From the NCBI GenBank assembly GCA_947259185.1, contig CAMYKT010000013.1:1-48565 (forward strand): 48,565 nucleotides of DNA, given 5' to 3'. Positions within the stretch are counted from its first letter, which is position 1; each line of letters begins with the position of its first letter. The position numbers were made by a program, and so were the translations under genes. Origin of the DNA: an uncultured Methanobacteriaceae archaeon (GTDB taxonomy: Archaea; Methanobacteriota; Methanobacteria; Methanobacteriales; Methanobacteriaceae). The notes under the pieces are model-generated. The model had not been told where the DNA came from, ran no database searches, and worked only from the letters and a program-made list of their open reading frames with translations. Positions 35,876 to 44,272 of this stretch are shown in pieces.

Positions 35876-37036
35876 ATGAATCTAAAATCCACTTTTAACA
35901 AAATAGATATTTTCTCTCCTTACCTGGTCCTGGTGGGAATAGCACTCTACCTTTTACTGGCCTTAACTGCCTTCAATTACCAGATTCGAGGCCTGGAACC
36001 ACCTTCTAATAATGTTTACTTTTATTTCTTATATGGATCTCTATTCTATCTGCTGGGCATTCTACTGCCTTTTATTTTTTATAAGGGTTTTAAATTAAGG
36101 GCATTTAAGGAGTTTTTAGAAAAGTCGAAAGAATTAACCATTAAACATTATCCTGGTGAGAGGCTACTCCTCCTGGTGGTTTCAATAGGACTAATCCTTC
36201 AATTCTGGAATATCTATTCTTCCGGGGGTATTCCTATTTTAAGCGGATACCTGAAGGCCAGTTCTGTAACCAAAGTTTGGCTTTTATCTTATGTCTTATT
36301 TCTACCCGGAATAAATATTTTGCTGGCCTTTTACCCTAAAAGACAATATTACCTTTTACTGGGCCTGGGAATATTGTTATTTGCCCTTACGGGTTACCGC
36401 ACCACTCCTATAGTAATTTTATTATCATCATTTATCACCCTCTACTACACCCGTAAATTCCAGGCCACCCATATCCTGATATTCGCCGCATTTCTACTAA
36501 TCTCGGGTCTCTTGGTTGGTTATGTGGCGGTTCAGTCAATTGAATGGCAAGAATGGGCTTTAAATCCCCTGGAACTATTTATATACCGGGCAGGTTATAC
36601 TTTAAGCGTATTTGACCAGCTTTTACCTCTTAAAGGTTCCACTCAAGGGTCATTATTTTATTACACCCTTACGGGTTACTTCCAGGCTGCAGATCCCCGG
36701 GCCCTGGTAGGGGAAGTGGTGCTGGGGTACCGGCACTCTACCACCTCCACCATCTTTGGACCGGCCTTACTGGACTCAGGGAACCTGGCCCTGGCCCTGC
36801 AGATGTTTCTTTTAGGGGGGATATTAAAAATTATGCACACCCTGCAAAAATATAAAAAAGGAATCTTCACTGCCTTCTATGGGATTCTGATGGCCCAGAC
36901 CCTGGTCTGGATTGAAACCGGCCCTACAGATTTAGTGGTATGGATATTCTTTTTAATAGCTCTGGGGTTGATGATATACCTTATTTTTGCCTACAAGGAT
37001 CTTTTTCCTCTAAAAAATTCCGGTGATAATTTATGA
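35876..37036 (+). CDS. Polytopic membrane protein, oligosaccharide repeat-unit polymerase-like
   Basis: The 386-residue protein has about ten hydrophobic segments and a short charged loop (about 90-100). A large extracytoplasmic loop around 235-295 follows helix 7 or so, containing YRAGYTLSVFDQLLP and YRHSTTSTIFGPALLDSG. This resembles Wzy-type oligosaccharide repeat unit polymerases, which join lipid-linked units on the outer face of the membrane. The call is based on topology and the loop, so it is tentative. It starts 44 bases after cfbB and overlaps the following gene by four bases (ATGA), which implies shared envelope function with the GT-B protein. Confidence 0.6.
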   Translation: MNLKSTFNKIDIFSPYLVLVGIALYLLLALTAFNYQIRGLEPPSNNVYFYFLYGSLFYLLGILLPFIFYKGFKLRAFKEFLEKSKELTIKHYPGERLLLLVVSIGLILQFWNIYSSGGIPILSGYLKASSVTKVWLLSYVLFLPGINILLAFYPKRQYYLLLGLGILLFALTGYRTTPIVILLSSFITLYYTRKFQATHILIFAAFLLISGLLVGYVAVQSIEWQEWALNPLELFIYRAGYTLSVFDQLLPLKGSTQGSLFYYTLTGYFQAADPRALVGEVVLGYRHSTTSTIFGPALLDSGNLALALQMFLLGGILKIMHTLQKYKKGIFTAFYGILMAQTLVWIETGPTDLVVWIFFLIALGLMIYLIFAYKDLFPLKNSGDNL

Positions 37037-38103
37037 AAATAGCAGTGGCTGCTGAAGCTGCTCCCGCCCGGACCCTGGCCCCTATTTTAGAAAAACTGGA
37101 AGGAAAATTCCTGGGGTTAAGTCATGGTCCTGGAGCAGCTGAAATTTTAAAACCATTTTGCAGCCAGATTTATCCTATAGGGAGCGGCCGGGGTAATTCA
37201 CTCCAAAAAAGATCCCGGACCCACATTGCATATCTGGTAGCCGGGGACACTTTAAAGGCGGTAAAGGCCTTAAAGGGGAAAAATATTGACCTTCTTTTAA
37301 CCTGTGGCAATGCCGGGGATGTTAGAAAAGGAATATCTGCTGCAAATATTTTAAGAATACCGGTTCTACACCTGGAACAGGATATATACAACCCTATAGA
37401 AATGATTGCCTTTGCGGAACAGGTTACCGCTCCTTCTAATAAGTATAAGAAATACCTGGAAGATAACTACCTCCTTAAAAATATTGAAAATATTGGAGGA
37501 TACCCTCTGGCCTCTTACATTAATCAAATGACTTTAAAACATCCCGAAGATGTTAAAAATAATTACCAGATGGATGATTTTATCTTACTGGCATTAGGGG
37601 GGGATTTAAAAGGAAGTGATATCCCCGGGCTTATAAAAACAATGGAATCATTAAAAAAGCCAATTTTAATTGTTCCTTTTCGCTTTAATTCTCTACAGGT
37701 AAGGAAAATGGTCAAATCCCCTTTAATTAAAGTGGTGGAGGGGTTTGTGGATTTACCCTCCATTATGAATTCCTGCCAGACTATGGTGTATGGGGCAGGT
37801 ATGGGCATCACCCTGGAAGCAGGTGTTTTAGGGGTGCCATCTATCAAAATAAAGGGTTTCCACCATGAGCACTCCAGCGTGGATCTGGCCCGGGATATGG
37901 GAATTCCTGTGGTGGATATAGATGATATACCTTCTTCTTTATCTACTGTGGATAAACCACAATCTAAAAACCTGGTTAAAGATGCAGAAGTAGCTGTAGA
38001 TAAATTTGTTAATCTTGTTAATAATTTCAAGGGCGAAGGGGCTTCTAAATCAGGATGGTCTACTTTTAATAAGATATGGAAGGCCCGTTCTAAGTTTAGA
38101 TAA
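37033..38103 (+). CDS. GT-B-fold glycosyltransferase/epimerase-like protein (MurG/WecB-related)
   Basis: The 356-residue soluble protein has a two-domain GT-B layout. The N-terminal Rossmann part has ILEKLEGKFLGLSHG and DLLLTCGNAGDVRKG, and the C-terminal part has ILLALGGDLKGSDIP and a nucleotide-binding tail, MVYGAGMGITLEAGVLGVPSI. The position of GAGMGITLEAG is that of the UDP-sugar contact in MurG and UDP-GlcNAc 2-epimerases. Catalysis and substrate cannot be read. It overlaps the Wzy-like gene (ATGA), so it probably acts on the same envelope glycan. Confidence 0.65.
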   Translation: MKIAVAAEAAPARTLAPILEKLEGKFLGLSHGPGAAEILKPFCSQIYPIGSGRGNSLQKRSRTHIAYLVAGDTLKAVKALKGKNIDLLLTCGNAGDVRKGISAANILRIPVLHLEQDIYNPIEMIAFAEQVTAPSNKYKKYLEDNYLLKNIENIGGYPLASYINQMTLKHPEDVKNNYQMDDFILLALGGDLKGSDIPGLIKTMESLKKPILIVPFRFNSLQVRKMVKSPLIKVVEGFVDLPSIMNSCQTMVYGAGMGITLEAGVLGVPSIKIKGFHHEHSSVDLARDMGIPVVDIDDIPSSLSTVDKPQSKNLVKDAEVAVDKFVNLVNNFKGEGASKSGWSTFNKIWKARSKFR

Positions 38104-38231
38104 AAAAGCTGTTTTTTAATTACCGTGACTTTTTTTACCCTTAAATCTTTGTAATAATTTTATAATAATTAATATTAAATAGTAGTTTACTCCATTTTTA
38201 ATTATTACTATTTGAGGTGATTAGTATTAAA

Positions 38232-38639
38232 TTGGAGGAACTGCTAAAACAAAATATTGTAAAACAAAGCACTACCTACAACTGCGGTCCGGCTGCACTG
38301 GCTACTGTTATTAAGGCCCATGGGGTGCATTGTACTGAAATGGAAATTGCAAAGATGGCCGGGACCGATGAAAGTGGAACCAGTATGTATGGATTAATCC
38401 AGGCAGCCCGAAAAAAAGGCATGGAAGCAGTAGGTATGCGTCTTGGTCTGGATAATCTCCAGCCCCATAACATAGTTTTTATTAAAATAAATGGTTCTGC
38501 CCATTACAGTGTGGTAAGAAAAATAAGCCGGAATAAAGTGTTCTTAGCTGACCCTTCCCTGGGTGAAATTGAAATCAATAAAGATACCTTCATCCAGATT
38601 TATAGTGGCAATGCCCTGGTGGTTAAGTGGTCCAGATAG
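38232..38639 (+). CDS. C39-like cysteine peptidase domain protein
   Basis: The 135-residue protein has the bacteriocin-processing peptidase (C39) layout. The catalytic Cys follows Gln in KQSTTYNCGPAALAT, and the His lies in NGSAHYSVVRKI with a following Asp in VFLADPSLG. There is no signal peptide, ABC domain or membrane segment, so it is a stand-alone cytoplasmic protein. GAGGTGAT at 38214-38221 suggests TTG 38232 as start. The frame's upstream GTG (38217) lies within that site and would add five residues. Stand-alone C39 proteins are frequent in Methanobacteriales, including pseudomurein-related contexts, but substrates are unknown. Confidence 0.72.
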   Translation: MEELLKQNIVKQSTTYNCGPAALATVIKAHGVHCTEMEIAKMAGTDESGTSMYGLIQAARKKGMEAVGMRLGLDNLQPHNIVFIKINGSAHYSVVRKISRNKVFLADPSLGEIEINKDTFIQIYSGNALVVKWSR

Positions 38640-38792
38640 CCCACTATTATTTCGAGAATGTTCACCTTATGAACCCTATTATGATATGTGTATACGGCGG
38701 GTCCGAGAATGGTCATCATATAAAAACTTAATTAAAATAATTAAATCAAAAAGTACTTAATTATATGAGTATTAACATTTTTTGGTGATATA

Positions 38793-39623
38793 ATGGTTGT
38801 AAAAATTGGTATAGTTAAATGTGGTAATATCGGTACATCTCCTGTCCTGGACTTATTACTGGATGAGAGAGCAGACCGACCTAATATAGATGTTTGTGTA
38901 GTAGGCTCCGGGGCCAAGATGAACCCGGAAGAGATTGAAAAAGCCGTACCATTAATGCTTGAAATGGATAGGGACTTTGTCATATTCATAAGCCCCAACC
39001 CTGGTGCTCCAGGACCGGCTAAAGCAAGAGAATTATTATCTGCTGCAGATGTACCCGCCATCATCATTGGTGATGCTCCTGGACTACGATCCAAAGACGA
39101 AATGGATGAACAGGGCTTAGGTTACATCATTGTTAAAGCCGACCCTATGATCGGTGCTCGAAGAGAATTCCTGGACCCTACTGAAATGGCTTCCTTCAAT
39201 GCAGATGTAATTAAAGTATTGGCTTTAACCGGTGCTTACCGAGTAGTACAAGACACCATTGACGCAGCTGTAGCCGCTGTTGAAGCTGGAAACGAAATTG
39301 AATTACCTAAAGTGGTAATTTCCCGGGACGTAGCTGTGGAAGCTGCCCAATTTGCCAGCCCTTATGCTAAAGCTAAAGCCATGGCTGCCTACGAAATCGC
39401 TACCAAAGTGGCTGATATCGATGTAGAAGGATGTTTCATGGTGCGAGATGCTGAAAAATACATACCTATTGTAGCATCTGCTCACGAAATGATAACCATT
39501 GCTGCTAAATTAGCTGAAGAAGCTCGAGAAATCGAAAAAGCTAATGACACTGTCGTTCGAACCCCACACGGTGGAGAAGGACAGACCATGTCTAAAGTAG
39601 ACTTAATGTCTAAACCACAATAA
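38793..39623 (+). CDS. mtd: F420-dependent methylene-H4MPT dehydrogenase
   Basis: The 276-residue enzyme oxidises or reduces methylene-tetrahydromethanopterin with coenzyme F420, a core step of hydrogenotrophic methanogenesis. The start VVKIGIVKCGNIGTSPVLDL, then SPNPGAPGPAKARELL, GDAPGLRSKDE and MIGARREFLDPTEMASFN are typical Mtd, at normal length. GGTGAT is four bases before ATG 38793. A strong hairpin-T-run terminator follows at 39634. Codon usage here is noticeably more regular than in neighbours, consistent with high expression. Confidence 0.98.
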   Translation: MVVKIGIVKCGNIGTSPVLDLLLDERADRPNIDVCVVGSGAKMNPEEIEKAVPLMLEMDRDFVIFISPNPGAPGPAKARELLSAADVPAIIIGDAPGLRSKDEMDEQGLGYIIVKADPMIGARREFLDPTEMASFNADVIKVLALTGAYRVVQDTIDAAVAAVEAGNEIELPKVVISRDVAVEAAQFASPYAKAKAMAAYEIATKVADIDVEGCFMVRDAEKYIPIVASAHEMITIAAKLAEEAREIEKANDTVVRTPHGGEGQTMSKVDLMSKPQ

Positions 39624-39633
39624 ATTAAATAAC

Positions 39634-39673
39634 AAGTGGTCCCTTCAGGGACTGCTTACTTTTTGTTTTTTTA
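39634..39673 (+). terminator. Hairpin and T-run terminator of mtd
   Basis: AAGTGGTCCC (39634-39643) and GGGACTGCTT (39648-39657) form a stem with two mispairs and loop TTCA, followed by T5 and then a seven-T run. Its position 11 bases after the mtd stop supports termination. Confidence 0.6.
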
Positions 39674-39820
39674 ATTTAGAGATTAATCCTGGTTTTAGTT
39701 AGTTTTGACTCTAAAAATAGCTATTTATTTTAAGACTTTTTTTAAATGGAAAACAGGTTTTAAATTTACTAAAAACTCCATTAAAAAAAATAATATATGC
39801 AGGAAGCCCTGCACAGAATA

Positions 39821-40222
39821 TTATTCGTTCTCCATTCCTTCTACTTCATCACAGTTGATGATAAGGGCTTTATTGGGACAAGCCTCTACACAGGCTGGTA
39901 TTAAAACATCAGCATCCAGACAAAGGGTACATTTACGGGCTATTAAATCTTCCACATAAAGACTCTTATGGGGACAGGAATCTATACACTTTTTACATCC
40001 CACACACTTATCCTGATCAACGATGGCTATGCCATCCTGGAGGTATATGGCGCCCACATTACAGGCCTGTTCACAGGGTGCATCCTCACACTGGATACAG
40101 ATATGGGGCACCGAATCCACCTTTTTGATACGGCTCTGGCCATGGGTATCAGCACACCTAACAGAACATATATTACATTTGGAACATTTAAGGGGATCTA
40201 GAAGATCTATATGAGGGTTCAT
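39821..40222 (-). CDS. CooF/HycB-like four-cluster ferredoxin of the CO dehydrogenase locus
   Basis: The 133-residue protein has four cysteine motifs of the DmsB/CooF type: CSKCNICSVRC, CIQCEDAPCEQAC, CVGCKKCIDSC and CTLCLDADVLIPACVEAC. It should carry up to four [4Fe-4S] clusters and is cytoplasmic. It lies 82 bases after cdhA on the same strand and is the likely electron acceptor or donor of the CO dehydrogenase, though linkage by co-purification is not shown. The terminal tail is acidic. The region between its stop and mtd has no gene. Confidence 0.88.
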   Translation of the reverse strand: MNPHIDLLDPLKCSKCNICSVRCADTHGQSRIKKVDSVPHICIQCEDAPCEQACNVGAIYLQDGIAIVDQDKCVGCKKCIDSCPHKSLYVEDLIARKCTLCLDADVLIPACVEACPNKALIINCDEVEGMENE

Positions 40223-40304
40223 AAATTATCAACTCCTATTTTTTTGGAGATTATATCAATTGGGGGTGATTGGGCCGGGTGGCACACCCGGCCCGGGTAA
40301 ATTT

Positions 40305-42734
40305 TTAAAGTATGGATGGTTCCTGAGCCGCCATCCGGGGCTTCCAACCTGCTTCTTTTAATTGTTTTAAAATTTCATCTTTATTTTTAAAGGGTATCTC
40401 CTTTTCATCTCTGATGTAATGCACCAGATCAGAAGGCACATTGCCATAATATTTCTGGTGGATATCCACGTAATTGGTTAACTTTATGAGCCGGCCTTTA
40501 GGAGTGTCATTGGGTCTTATGCACATCTTGGCAGTCATGACCATACATTCGTTCAAACTTTCCGCCGAGTAGGCCAGATGCACCGGAGCAGGTTCAGAAA
40601 CCACGGCACTACCATCCCTTTTATCTTTAATGGTTCGGGGCTCTTCCTCATTTCCCAGATACAATCTGCGGTACTTGGAGGCCTGGGGACCGATGATGGT
40701 GGGTATTCCCCATCGGTTAGCACCGGTGGCAATGGCAAATGCCTTCTGGGACATGGCCCCCCAGGCAATTACACAAACACCAATCCGGTTGAGTATATAA
40801 TCAGATATCTCCACGAAGTTCTTCTCCAGGGGTACCCGGGCAAAGATATTGGCAATCTTAATGGCACTGCCTATGGCATGGGCATTGGCCACACAGGGCC
40901 CCAGATTCAAAAGACCGCCTTTATCAAACCGGTCACTGTACTTCTCATAGAGGGTTTCCCCATCCTCGTCCTTATACAGGGCTATATCCATGGCGGCACA
41001 TCCGGCTGCCATCACAATATAACCTCTTTTCAAGTACTCTTCGGCAATTAGGGCCACTTCTTTTTCACCCTGAGCATAATTGGAACAACCGGCCAGTGCC
41101 AGCACCCCAGGTATGTCCCCGAAGACAATAGGTGCTCCCACCCGGCGTATTTCCACATCCTGGATAGGGCCTCTTCCAGATCTTATCAGGTACTTTTCAG
41201 CTTCGATTTTATCCTGGGCTGCCCAGCGTATCAGATTAACCAGAGGCATATCCTGGCTGCACTCTTCCATACATTTACCACAGCCCACACATTTACCATA
41301 GAAACTGGCCATTAATTCTTTATCATCTGTTTTAGCATCCTTTAAAGCCTGGGTTAAGGGTAACATTACTGGACATACTCGATCACATTGACCACATTCG
41401 ATACATTCTTTTATAAGCGCCTGGGGGTCTTCACATTCTTGCCCTGCAAAGTGTTCAGTCAGGGAAAGGGTTTCACCGTCACAGTCCGTACCACAGGAAC
41501 TGCAGATGTAACAGCGCCCATTGGACTGGGTAAGTTTTACATCCTCTGGAGCATTGGTTTTCATTCCCTGGGCGGTTTCCCGGCACTCTTTAACCTGGCG
41601 GGAGAGTTCCACTGCCACCTGGCCCACCTTTTTAACATCCCTAATCAGCACTCCCGGCAACTCTCCTTTTAATATTTCATTGATAATCACTGCGGGAGCT
41701 TCACCAGTTTTATCAGGAAGTCCCAGAGAGCATTTATCACTGGTGGTAATAATGGGGATATGGTTTTCGGCACATAGCTCAAATATATCGGCCCGGATAC
41801 ACTGTTCATCCAGGACCACCACATCTGGTGCTCCAGATTTGATGAACATGAGCTGCCGGGATATAGGCCCCACTATTTTGGATCTTGCAGATGACCTTCC
41901 CAGTTCAATGGCACTGCAACAGAGTCCACATATCTCCAGGTCCTCTTCCAGATCCATTTTTTCCGCATAATCTATTATCTCGGTACCAGGAGCAATACTG
42001 TGGCCGATGGCCAATATAACCGGTTTTTCACGGTCAATCACTCCCATACCAATTTCTAAAAGGGGAGTGTCTTCCTGTCCCTTATTCAAATCATAAAGGT
42101 TAATCTGGGCTATTTCAGCTATCTCCAGGCTCAAGTTATCTATCATACCTGCATGAAGGGCTTTGGATTCAAAATCCATGTAATCCCCCTCCTGTCCGGT
42201 ATGGGCCGAGGCCATGAGATTGGTCAATTCCTTTTCCACACAGGCCATAATCTGTTCCAGGTCAGTGGCGTTTTGGGGCATTATCCCGGTGAGGGTGGTA
42301 ATGATGGGGGAGGCGATATCAATGGAACTATCGTATTTTAATTCCATTTCAGGGTCATGTTCCAGTAATCTATCCACCATGTCCCGGGCATGGGCAGCAT
42401 GGGTGGAGGCACCTATACAGGAGGTAAGAAGCACTATACGGGATTGCTGCTTTTCCAGGTTTATGCCGCAGGCTCCTTTTTTATTTTCAGATAAATCGCA
42501 TTTACCATAGGTACACATGCAGCACATGTCACACAAGGGCGCATAAAATGGCTTAAAATGGGAGAGCAGCTTAAAATCCCATTCCCGTAATTTAGGGTAG
42601 TTTAAGGATATGCTTTTTTCATATACTTCACTAAATTCTTTTTTTTCCTGGATATAAGAATCTATATCCTTAAAATCCACATTCAACCCGCGGGCTGAAA
42701 ATGAGCTGCTATCTTTATAGTTACTTGGGGGCAA
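40305..42734 (-). CDS. cdhA: CdhA, CO dehydrogenase/acetyl-CoA synthase alpha subunit
   Basis: This roughly 810-residue protein is the archaeal ACS/CODH alpha subunit. It has an N-terminal B/D-cluster region (CDMCCMCTYGKCDL), mid-protein C-cluster-type segments (GHSIAPGTE, ICGLCCSAIELG, DEQCIRADIF, TSDKCSLGLPDKTG), and two inserted ferredoxin motifs (CIECGQCDRVCP and CVGCGKCMEECS). The C-terminal C-cluster elements are AGCSNYAQGE, NLGPCVANAHAIGSA and MCIRPNDTPKG. Together with CdhB it oxidises or makes CO, feeding acetyl-CoA synthesis. I prefer TTG 42734, four bases after GGTGAT, over ATG 42740, which overlaps that site. cdhB lies divergently 74-83 bases away. Confidence 0.95.
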   Translation of the reverse strand: MPPSNYKDSSSFSARGLNVDFKDIDSYIQEKKEFSEVYEKSISLNYPKLREWDFKLLSHFKPFYAPLCDMCCMCTYGKCDLSENKKGACGINLEKQQSRIVLLTSCIGASTHAAHARDMVDRLLEHDPEMELKYDSSIDIASPIITTLTGIMPQNATDLEQIMACVEKELTNLMASAHTGQEGDYMDFESKALHAGMIDNLSLEIAEIAQINLYDLNKGQEDTPLLEIGMGVIDREKPVILAIGHSIAPGTEIIDYAEKMDLEEDLEICGLCCSAIELGRSSARSKIVGPISRQLMFIKSGAPDVVVLDEQCIRADIFELCAENHIPIITTSDKCSLGLPDKTGEAPAVIINEILKGELPGVLIRDVKKVGQVAVELSRQVKECRETAQGMKTNAPEDVKLTQSNGRCYICSSCGTDCDGETLSLTEHFAGQECEDPQALIKECIECGQCDRVCPVMLPLTQALKDAKTDDKELMASFYGKCVGCGKCMEECSQDMPLVNLIRWAAQDKIEAEKYLIRSGRGPIQDVEIRRVGAPIVFGDIPGVLALAGCSNYAQGEKEVALIAEEYLKRGYIVMAAGCAAMDIALYKDEDGETLYEKYSDRFDKGGLLNLGPCVANAHAIGSAIKIANIFARVPLEKNFVEISDYILNRIGVCVIAWGAMSQKAFAIATGANRWGIPTIIGPQASKYRRLYLGNEEEPRTIKDKRDGSAVVSEPAPVHLAYSAESLNECMVMTAKMCIRPNDTPKGRLIKLTNYVDIHQKYYGNVPSDLVHYIRDEKEIPFKNKDEILKQLKEAGWKPRMAAQEPSIL

Positions 42735-42817
42735 AAACATCACCTTTAAATACTATCATTATTAATCATTATAATAAGTACTGAGAACACATCGTATTTA
42801 AAGGTATTGGTGATATA

Positions 42818-43330
42818 ATGTCTGCATGGAATCCGGCACTATCATGTGCAAATGAGGCCCAGGTCTGGCCTTCTAAGATGGCGGCCCTGACCATAAAACA
42901 AGCTAAAAGACCCCTGTTTATTGTGGGATCTTTGTTAAATGATACACCTCAGGAAATAATTGAAAAAAGTTTAGAAATAGCTAAAAAAAGAGATATTCCA
43001 GTTATTGCTACTGGAGGATCAAATCTGACCATGGACCGGTCAAATTTTAAACCTGATAAAACCATGGGTGTAATTGAAATAATAAACCACCTGAAAGATC
43101 CCCAATGGAAAGGACTGGATGGGGAAGGAAACTACGACCTGGTATGCTTTATAGGTGTTCCCTATTACCTGGGGTCCCAGGGACTATCCACCCTGAAGAA
43201 CTTCGCCCCCCATATTAAAACCTTGACCCTGTGCCGTTTTATGCACCCTAATGCTGATATGAGCTGTCCTAATTTACCTTATGAGGACTGGTTGGACTGG
43301 CTGGATGAAGTGGCCCGGTATATGGATTAA
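42818..43330 (+). CDS. cdhB: CdhB, ACS/CODH epsilon subunit
   Basis: This 170-residue protein matches the CdhB/epsilon subunit: SCANEAQVWPSKMAALTIKQAKRPLFIVGSLL at the start, a central Rossmann-like repeat and the closing LTLCRFMHPNADMSCPNLP. In methanogens it forms the alpha2-epsilon2 CO dehydrogenase component with CdhA. GGTGAT precedes ATG 42818. It is transcribed away from cdhA, whereas cdhA and cdhB are normally adjacent and collinear. cdhC, cdhD and cdhE are not in the window. Confidence 0.92.
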   Translation: MSAWNPALSCANEAQVWPSKMAALTIKQAKRPLFIVGSLLNDTPQEIIEKSLEIAKKRDIPVIATGGSNLTMDRSNFKPDKTMGVIEIINHLKDPQWKGLDGEGNYDLVCFIGVPYYLGSQGLSTLKNFAPHIKTLTLCRFMHPNADMSCPNLPYEDWLDWLDEVARYMD

Positions 43331-43440
43331 TTCTCCTTAACCATTTTTTTTTAAAGAGATAAAAATGAATTATTTTCAGAATCTAATTTAAAAAATAAAT
43401 AGAAATAGAATTAATTTTTACAAATTTTAAAAAATATTGT

Positions 43441-44016
43441 TCACAGTACCCCCTTGGTACTGGGTATCAAATCATGCTCCACTACAACTGCCTCTTTAAG
43501 TGCACGGGCGAACGATTTAAATAGTGCTTCAATCTGATGATGGTCGTTTTCTCCTTCAATCTTTGCATTTATATTAATGCCCCCATTTTGAGCAAAAGAT
43601 TTAAGAAAATGGGATACATTCTCGGTGGATAAATCACCCACCTTCTGTTTTTTAAATTCCATATCCAGCACGCAGTAGCTGCGGCCACTTATATCTACCG
43701 CCACGGTGGCCAGGGCCTCATCCATGGGAATTATGGCATGGGCCATTCTTTTTATGCCTTTTTTATCTCCTAATGCTTTTTTAAAGACTTCTCCTAAAAG
43801 TAAACCTACATCTTCCACGGTATGGTGGTCATCCACCCCCACATCACCCTGGGCTTTTACCTTTAAATCAAAAAATCCATGCCGGGCAAAGGATTCCAGC
43901 ATGTGGTTAAAAAACTCCACTCCCGTATCTATGTCGTATTCACCCTTACCATCCACATTGAGCATAATCTGGATATCGGTTTCCGAGGTCTTACGACTCA
44001 TCTTTTTTTTTCTCAT
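43441..44016 (-). CDS. hisB: HisB imidazoleglycerol-phosphate dehydratase
   Basis: The 191-residue enzyme dehydrates IGP in histidine synthesis. The two-metal motifs HHTVEDVGLLLGE and DHHQIEALFKSFARAL are present, with FFNHMLESFARHG in the first half. Length is normal for a monofunctional HisB. ATG 44016 overlaps the stop of the upstream ferredoxin (ATGA), so translation is coupled; an alternative ATG at 44001 gives a shorter form. No other his gene is in the window. Confidence 0.95.
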   Translation of the reverse strand: MRKKKMSRKTSETDIQIMLNVDGKGEYDIDTGVEFFNHMLESFARHGFFDLKVKAQGDVGVDDHHTVEDVGLLLGEVFKKALGDKKGIKRMAHAIIPMDEALATVAVDISGRSYCVLDMEFKKQKVGDLSTENVSHFLKSFAQNGGININAKIEGENDHHQIEALFKSFARALKEAVVVEHDLIPSTKGVL

Positions 44017-44216
44017 CTTTTACCATCTCTTATGATTTCGATTGCCCCTACCGGGCACTTGGCAGCACATATGGTGCATACATGACAGAATTCTAAATTA
44101 CAGGCCTGGGCTTTTTTGGATCTACGGTCCACACTCCAAATTTTTCCTCCCTTGGGACACTCTGTTACGCATATTCCACAACCGGTGCATTTTTTTCGGT
44201 CTACTTTAATCTGCAT
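44013..44216 (-). CDS. Small 2[4Fe-4S] ferredoxin
   Basis: The 67-residue protein has CTGCGICVTEC followed by P, and CHVCTICAAKCPVGA, two cluster motifs. The first motif is followed by an insertion (KGGKIWSVDRRSKKAQA) before the second, a feature of several methanogen ferredoxins. GAGAGG precedes ATG 44216. It overlaps hisB by four bases. Array C lies 19 bases upstream and overlaps its predicted promoter. Partner enzymes are unknown. Confidence 0.9.
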   Translation of the reverse strand: MQIKVDRKKCTGCGICVTECPKGGKIWSVDRRSKKAQACNLEFCHVCTICAAKCPVGAIEIIRDGKR

Positions 44217-44234
44217 GATAATATACCTCTCTTG

Positions 44235-44269
44235 TGATAAGTTATAACTGATAACTTATAAGTTATAAT
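44235..44269. repeat. Heptamer array C: five tandem 7-bp units
   Basis: Reading in sevens gives TGATAAG, TTATAAC, TGATAAC, TTATAAG, TTATAAT. All five fit T(T/G)ATAAN. The last two units match the last two of array A, and the palindrome AACTTATAAGTT at 44253-44264 is shared with it. The array lies between the 3' end of modE and the start of the ferredoxin-hisB pair, where it overlaps the expected TATA position near 44258. Confidence 0.75.
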
Positions 44270-44272
44270 TAA

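Noticed and set aside
38563..38760. 65-codon frame overlapping the end of the C39-like gene
   Set aside because: It overlaps that gene in another frame and runs through the mtd upstream region; no initiation signal.
39700..39820. Possible small gene between mtd and the ferredoxin
   Set aside because: The plus-strand frame there (from 39705) is K- and F-rich, has no ribosome binding site and runs into the antisense of the ferredoxin gene.
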